Shown here piece by piece: positions 60,029-64,000 of a stretch of DNA of 64,000 nt. The DNA lies in assembly GCA_018268935.1 (NCBI GenBank), contig JAFDVS010000068.1, forward strand, positions 1-64,000. Direction: 5' to 3'. Within the stretch, counting starts at the first letter, position 1; each line of letters begins with the position of its first letter. This stretch comes from Acidobacteriota bacterium (GTDB lineage: Bacteria > Acidobacteriota > Terriglobia > Bryobacterales > Bryobacteraceae). The notes below the pieces were generated by a model, which was not told the DNA's origin, did no database searches, and saw nothing but the letters and a program-made list of their open reading frames with translations. Position numbers and translations under genes: made by a program.

Positions 60029-62035
60029 ATGGCGCTTATGCTTCTTCGCTGTGCCGCGTTAGCCCTTGCCGCAACGTGCCTCGCCTCCGCTGCCGTCACC
60101 CGCATCGAAGTCATTGACCGCGGCGATGTCCCCGGCTACAACTACGAACGCATCGCCGCCAAGGCCTACTTCGCCCTCGATCCGCAAAACCCATCCAACC
60201 GCATCATCCGCGACATCGACTACGCCCCCAAAAACAGCGCCGGCCAGGTCGAGTTCTCCGCCGACCTCTTCGTTCTCAAACCCCGCAACCCCGCCGAAGG
60301 CAACGGCGCCATCCTTTTCGAAGTCAGCAATCGTGGCCGAAAAGGCCTGATCAACATGTTCAACCTCGGCGTCTCCACCTACGACCCGAAAGCCCCCGGT
60401 GACTTCGGCGACGGCTTCCTCATGCGCCGCGGCTTCACTCTCGTCTGGCTCGGCTGGCAAGCCGACGTGGCCAACGAAGCGGGCCTCATGCGCATGTTCG
60501 CCCCTTCCGCCAAGCGCCCCGGCAATCCCATCACCGGCACCGTCCGTTCCCAGTGGATCCCCGAAGCCAAAGAGACCGAGCACAACCTCGGCGACCGCAC
60601 GCACATCCCCTATCCCGTCCGCCCCGGCGCCGACGACGCCCTCAAACTCACCGTGCGCGATTCCTACGAGGCCGCCCCCCGCATCATTCCACGCGCCGAG
60701 TGGAAGCTAGCCCGCATGGTCTCCGGTGAACTCGTCCCTGACCGTGGCATCGTCTACTACTCCGCCGGCTTCACCCCCGGCAAAATCTACGAACTCGTCT
60801 ACGAATCGCAAGACCCCACCATCGTCGGCCTCGGCCCCGCCGGCATCCGCGACATCATCAGCTTCCTCAAATACGAGAACGCCGGCATCATCCAACTCGG
60901 CGACCAGAGCCGCTTCCTCAAACGCGCCATCGGTGTCGGTACCTCGCAATCCGGCCGATTCCTCCGCACTTTCCTCTATTTCGGCTTTAATAAGGATGAA
61001 AAGAATCGAAAAGTATTCGACGGCGTCTGGGCTCACGTCGCCGGAGGCGGCCGCGGCAGCTTCAACCACCGCTTCGCCCAACCCTCCCGCGACGGCCACC
61101 CCTACATGAACATCCTCTATCCCACCGATATTTTCCCCTTCTCCGACCAGCCGCAAACCGACCCCGACACCGGTCTCACCGACAGCATCCTCGCCCGCGC
61201 CGAACAGGACAACGTCGCCCCGAAAATCTTCTACACCAACAGTTCTTACGAATACTGGGGCCGCTCCGCCTCGCTCATTCACACCTCCATCGACGGTAAA
61301 TCCGACGGCGGCCTCTCATCCAACTCCCGAGCCTACCTCTTCAGCGGCACCCAGCACGGACCCGGCACTTTCCCCCCATCGAAAACCGTCACGGCCAATC
61401 CCGCCAATGCCAACGACTACCGCTACCTCATGCGAGCCCTCCTCATCAACATGCACAACTGGCTGAAGGACGGCACGGAGCCTCCCGCCTCGCAGATCCC
61501 GCAAGTGTCGAAGGGAACCCTCGTCGCCCACACCGCGCTCGCCTTCCCCAAACTCCAGAGCGTGACGCTCCCCAAGCGCATACAGCAAGCCTGGCGCGCC
61601 GACTTCGGCCCCGAGTTCCGCTCCCACGGCATCATCACCAACGACCCGCCCAAACTCGGCCGTCCCTTCGTCACCCTCGTTCCCCAAACCGACGCCGACG
61701 GCAACGAACTCGCCGGCATCCGCCTCCCCGAAATTCAGGTCCCGCTCGCTACCTACACCGGCTGGAACATGCGCGCCTCCCACATCGGCTCGCCTCAGGA
61801 AATGTACAGCATGGTCGGCTCTTTCTTCCCCCTCCCCGCCAACAAAGCCGCGCGCGCTGCCACTGGCGATCCGCGCCCCTCCATCGCCGAGCGCTACCCC
61901 AACAAGCAGGCCTACCTCCAAAAGATCGCCACCGCCGCCAGTCAACTCGAGAAGGATCGCTTCGTGCTTGCCGAAGACCTCTTCGCGCTCGAACAACGAG
62001 CCTCCAAACAATGGGACGCCCTCGCGGCCAAATAA
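60029..62035 (+). CDS. Secreted alpha/beta hydrolase-domain protein
   Basis: The 668-residue protein has a signal peptide (CAALALAATCLASA) and the 'alpha/beta hydrolase domain' family layout: FEVSNRGRKG, GFTLVWLGWQADV, GVGTSQSGRFLRTFLY with the nucleophile Ser of G-x-S-x-S-G, HVAGGGRGSFNHRFAQP, and a late FSGTQHGPG His region. These large esterase-like enzymes are frequent in Acidobacteria; substrates are not known. It starts 10 nt after tsaD and ends 6 nt before the mrp-type gene, so a long plus-strand operon is possible. Confidence 0.82.
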   Translation: MALMLLRCAALALAATCLASAAVTRIEVIDRGDVPGYNYERIAAKAYFALDPQNPSNRIIRDIDYAPKNSAGQVEFSADLFVLKPRNPAEGNGAILFEVSNRGRKGLINMFNLGVSTYDPKAPGDFGDGFLMRRGFTLVWLGWQADVANEAGLMRMFAPSAKRPGNPITGTVRSQWIPEAKETEHNLGDRTHIPYPVRPGADDALKLTVRDSYEAAPRIIPRAEWKLARMVSGELVPDRGIVYYSAGFTPGKIYELVYESQDPTIVGLGPAGIRDIISFLKYENAGIIQLGDQSRFLKRAIGVGTSQSGRFLRTFLYFGFNKDEKNRKVFDGVWAHVAGGGRGSFNHRFAQPSRDGHPYMNILYPTDIFPFSDQPQTDPDTGLTDSILARAEQDNVAPKIFYTNSSYEYWGRSASLIHTSIDGKSDGGLSSNSRAYLFSGTQHGPGTFPPSKTVTANPANANDYRYLMRALLINMHNWLKDGTEPPASQIPQVSKGTLVAHTALAFPKLQSVTLPKRIQQAWRADFGPEFRSHGIITNDPPKLGRPFVTLVPQTDADGNELAGIRLPEIQVPLATYTGWNMRASHIGSPQEMYSMVGSFFPLPANKAARAATGDPRPSIAERYPNKQAYLQKIATAASQLEKDRFVLAEDLFALEQRASKQWDALAAK

Positions 62036-62041
62036 AGAATT

Positions 62042-62875
62042 ATGTCTGTTCCTCCATCCATGGAAATGCCCAAAATCCCCATCGAGGGGGTGAAGTATCT
62101 GATTACCGTCGGCTCCGGCAAAGGCGGAGTCGGAAAAAGCACCGTTAGCGTCAATCTCGCCCTTGCCCTCAAGGCCCTCGGCCATCGCGTCGGCCTGCTC
62201 GACGCCGATGTCTACGGCCCCAACGTCCCCCGCATGATGGGCATCAACGAGTCCCCTCGCGCTTCCGGGGAAAGCATCGCGCCCATTGAACAACACGGCG
62301 TCAAGCTCATGTCGATGGGCTTCCTGAGCCCCGGCGACCGCCCCATCATCTGGCGTGGACCCATGCTCCACAGCCTCATGCAGCAGTTCATCCGCAACGT
62401 CGTCTGGGGTTCGCTCGACTACCTCATCATCGACCTCCCGCCCGGCACCGGCGACGTCTCCCTTTCGCTTGCCCAAAGCACGCCCATCACCGGAGCCGTC
62501 GTCGTCACCACGCCTTCCGACGTCTCACTCGAAGACGCGCGCAAAGCCGTGCTCATGTTCCGTCAACTCCACGTGCCGCTTCTCGGTCTCGTCGAAAACA
62601 TGAGCTACCTCATCGCTCCGCAGTCCGGGGAGCGCATCGATGTCTTCGGCGAAGGCGGCGGCAAACGCACCGCCGACCAGATGCAAATCCCTCTGTTAGG
62701 CGAACTCCCGCTCGTACCCGAAGTGCGCCGTGGTGGCGACTCCGGCCGTCCCGCCGCCCTTTCCGGCGAAACGGCCGATATCGCCAAACCCTTCTTCGAA
62801 CTCGCCCGCACTGTCATCCGCCGCGTCGAACAAACCGCGGCCAACAAAGGCCCGACAATCGCTGTAGAGGATTAA
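62042..62875 (+). CDS. Mrp/NBP35-type ATPase without the usual CxxC
   Basis: The 277-residue protein is a P-loop ATPase of the Mrp/ApbC/Nbp35 family: GSGKGGVGKST at 24-34, LLDADVYGPNVPRMMG, and MGFLSPGDRPIIWRGPMLHSLMQQF, then DYLIIDLPPGTGDV. Relatives carry iron-sulfur clusters to target proteins. Two features are missing: the N-terminal DUF59 domain, and the C-P-x-C-G pair after ENMSY, where this protein reads NMSYLIAPQSGE. It may therefore bind clusters differently or have another role. It is separated from the convergent mscS gene by palindromic sequence. Confidence 0.9.
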   Translation: MSVPPSMEMPKIPIEGVKYLITVGSGKGGVGKSTVSVNLALALKALGHRVGLLDADVYGPNVPRMMGINESPRASGESIAPIEQHGVKLMSMGFLSPGDRPIIWRGPMLHSLMQQFIRNVVWGSLDYLIIDLPPGTGDVSLSLAQSTPITGAVVVTTPSDVSLEDARKAVLMFRQLHVPLLGLVENMSYLIAPQSGERIDVFGEGGGKRTADQMQIPLLGELPLVPEVRRGGDSGRPAALSGETADIAKPFFELARTVIRRVEQTAANKGPTIAVED

Positions 62876-62892
62876 TCGCCGGCGATTAATCC
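62869..62892. repeat. Perfect 24-bp palindrome across the mrp-type stop
   Basis: GGATTAATCGCC and GGCGATTAATCC form a perfect inverted repeat without spacer, containing the TAA stop of the ATPase gene. As RNA it would fold at the end of the coding region; as DNA it could be a protein site. The double hairpin just downstream adds to a compact terminator-like region between the convergent genes. Confidence 0.8.
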
Positions 62893-62898
62893 AAGTAG

Positions 62899-62937
62899 GG
62901 CGGACCCCCTGGTCCGCCAGCCGGCCCCCGGCCGGCT
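62899..62937. terminator. Double GC hairpin between convergent genes
   Basis: GGCGGACC-CCCT-GGTCCGCC (8-bp stem) is followed directly by AGCCGGCC-CCC-GGCCGGCT (8-bp stem). The block lies between the stops of the mrp-type and mscS genes, 7 bp from the latter, and could end transcription from both sides. The sequence style is that of dispersed acidobacterial intergenic repeats. Confidence 0.6.
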
Positions 62938-62944
62938 CTCTAAC

Positions 62945-63757
62945 CTAAGCATTCACCATCCGAATCGTCTGCGACGGTTCCGGAGCCGGATAACCCGCTT
63001 CGCCAAACGCTTCCCGGATCACCTTGTTCGTATCAAAATACACCTGCCAGTAGTTGTCCGTGTGCGTATACGGCCGCACCGCCAGCACCGGCCCGACAAG
63101 GTTGAACTGCAAAATCTCCACGTCCGGACCCGGCTCGGCAACGACGTTCGGTATCTTCGCCACCCGCTCCTTCAACAGCTTGATCGCGCCGTTGTGATCC
63201 ACTGACCCGTTCAATTGCGCCACCAGGTCCACTCTCCGGAACGGGCTCGCCGAGTAGTTCTGAATCGTATCGCTGAAGATCTTGTTATTCCCCACAAACG
63301 TCACCACATTGTCCGGTGTAAGGATCGTCGTCACAAACAGCCCGATCTGTTTCACCGTGCCCGTCTGCCCGCCCGCCGACACGTAATCGCCTGTCTTGAA
63401 GGGCCGCAGGATCACCAGGAACACGCCTGCCGCGAAGTTCGATAACAACCCCGCCCAGGCCGCCCCAATCGCCACGCCCGCCGCCGCCAGCAACGCCGCA
63501 AACGACGTCGTTTCCACCCCAAAATACCCTAAGATCGCCACCACCAGCACAATGTTCAACAACACCGCAATCGTCGACGAAATGTAGCTCAGCAGCGTCG
63601 GCTCCAGATGCTGCCGCTCCAATCCGCGCGAGATCAGCGACACCGCGAAGTTCACCAGCCAACGCCCGATCATGTACAAAATCAGCGCGCCAAGTACCTT
63701 AAACCCAACCTGGGTCGCGGTTGCTACCGCGGAATCAAGCAACTTGCTGTAATCCAT
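62945..63757 (-). CDS. mscS: Small-conductance mechanosensitive channel (MscS type)
   Basis: The 270-residue protein has three N-terminal membrane helices, the third Gly/Ala-rich pore helix GVAIGAAWAGLLSNFAAGVFLVI, the beta domain FKTGDYVSAGGQTGTVKQIGLF and the VGNNKIFSDTIQNYSASPFRRVD strand, then an alpha/beta C-terminal domain. It opens under membrane tension and releases solutes on osmotic downshock. Length is close to E. coli MscS (286). It stands alone on the minus strand; the gene beyond, also minus, is a TadC-like fragment 72 nt upstream. Confidence 0.95.
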   Translation of the reverse strand: MDYSKLLDSAVATATQVGFKVLGALILYMIGRWLVNFAVSLISRGLERQHLEPTLLSYISSTIAVLLNIVLVVAILGYFGVETTSFAALLAAAGVAIGAAWAGLLSNFAAGVFLVILRPFKTGDYVSAGGQTGTVKQIGLFVTTILTPDNVVTFVGNNKIFSDTIQNYSASPFRRVDLVAQLNGSVDHNGAIKLLKERVAKIPNVVAEPGPDVEILQFNLVGPVLAVRPYTHTDNYWQVYFDTNKVIREAFGEAGYPAPEPSQTIRMVNA

Positions 63758-63829
63758 GCTCTATCCTCCTGTCCGTTCTCAATTATGTTCGAAAACGGCT
63801 GGAGCGCAAGTGGAAAATGGATTGCAATC

Positions 63830-64000
63830 TTACTGAAACAGGCTCGACATCTGCCGCATCAACAGCAGCACCGCGGGCCCCAGGGTCACCACCAGAATTG
63901 CCGGAAAGATCAGGAAGAACACCGGAAAGACCATCTTTACGGTTAATTTCCGGGCCTGTTCCTGCGCCCGCTGCCGGTATCGTACCCGCAGGAACTTCGC
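63830..64000 (-). CDS. TadC-like type II/IV secretion F-domain protein, 3' fragment
   Basis: Only the last 56 codons are in the window. They encode a basic stretch (RYRQRAQEQARKLTVKM) followed by a membrane helix (VFPVFFLIFPAILVVTLGPAVLLL) and a short tail, the typical end of TadC/GspF-like inner-membrane proteins of tight-adherence pili. A tad cluster is therefore expected beyond the right edge. The call rests on a short segment and on the shape of the family's C-terminus. Confidence 0.7.
   Translation of the reverse strand, partial: AKFLRVRYRQRAQEQARKLTVKMVFPVFFLIFPAILVVTLGPAVLLLMRQMSSLFQ

Noticed and set aside
1..64000. CRISPR array
   Set aside because: No regularly spaced direct repeats with unique spacers were seen; the two-copy 22-nt unit near 58.9 kb is too short a series and belongs to a dispersed repeat type.

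Overview
The window reads as a chromosomal segment of an acidobacterium, most like the Bryobacterales/Candidatus Solibacter group. This rests on its style: high-GC, C-rich coding strands, many secreted enzymes with twin-arginine-like leaders, sulfatases, TIM-barrel sugar isomerases, a PEP-CTERM protein, bacillithiol synthesis (BshC), and small structured repeats scattered between genes. The assignment is inference from gene content; no phylogenetic marker was computed.

Bases 1 to about 20,450 are an integrated mobile defence island. Its right end is a tyrosine integrase pointing at the 3' end of a tRNA-Leu(CAA); its left end lies outside the window. In order it carries: an ArdC-like antirestriction protein; a minus-strand operon of a DUF3892 protein, a CD-NTase, an E2-like enzyme and a patatin phospholipase (a 'short' type II CBASS with a CapV effector); an XRE repressor with an ImmA/IrrE-type protease; a type I restriction-modification operon (hsdM, a frameshifted hsdS, and an hsdR with an extra N-terminal HNH domain); an XRE-inositol-monophosphatase fusion; a serine recombinase between two unknown genes; and an XRE / PD-(D/E)XK-like / small exported repeat-protein cassette with its own control region. 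Base composition looks less C-biased than in the host part.

From about 20.5 kb rightwards the content is ordinary host chromosome. 20.5-30.4 kb holds secreted proteins, a beta-propeller/PHP protein, a glycoside-hydrolase-like protein, an HpcH-type aldolase, bshC and a sugar isomerase-like protein. 30.5-41.6 kb holds a PhoD-like phosphatase, gamma-glutamyltranspeptidase, a PIN toxin-antitoxin pair, a membrane protein, pckA, a PHP phosphoesterase, an SGNH hydrolase and glpK. 41.6-52.9 kb holds a HEAT-tailed sulfatase, a TIM-barrel isomerase, a cysteine-cluster protein, a fumarylacetoacetase-like protein, a tandem Usp, a PAS-sigma54 activator, a thioesterase, a bestrophin, BrnTA and a second sulfatase. 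52.9-64 kb holds lysA, a GAF-GAF-SpoIIE phosphatase, deoC and rpiB with microcompartment-style N-termini, a NicO metal exporter, a frameshifted tsaD, an alpha/beta hydrolase, an Mrp-type ATPase without the usual CxxC, an MscS channel and the end of a tadC-like gene.

The most interesting signals are the short type II CBASS with a DUF3892 leader, the XRE-IMPase fusion, the XRE/nuclease-like/exported-repeat cassette, the HNH-HsdR fusion, the split HsdS, and a three-copy double-hairpin repeat whose stems change by compensatory substitution. Two reading-frame breaks (hsdS, tsaD) should be checked against raw reads before biological meaning is given to them.
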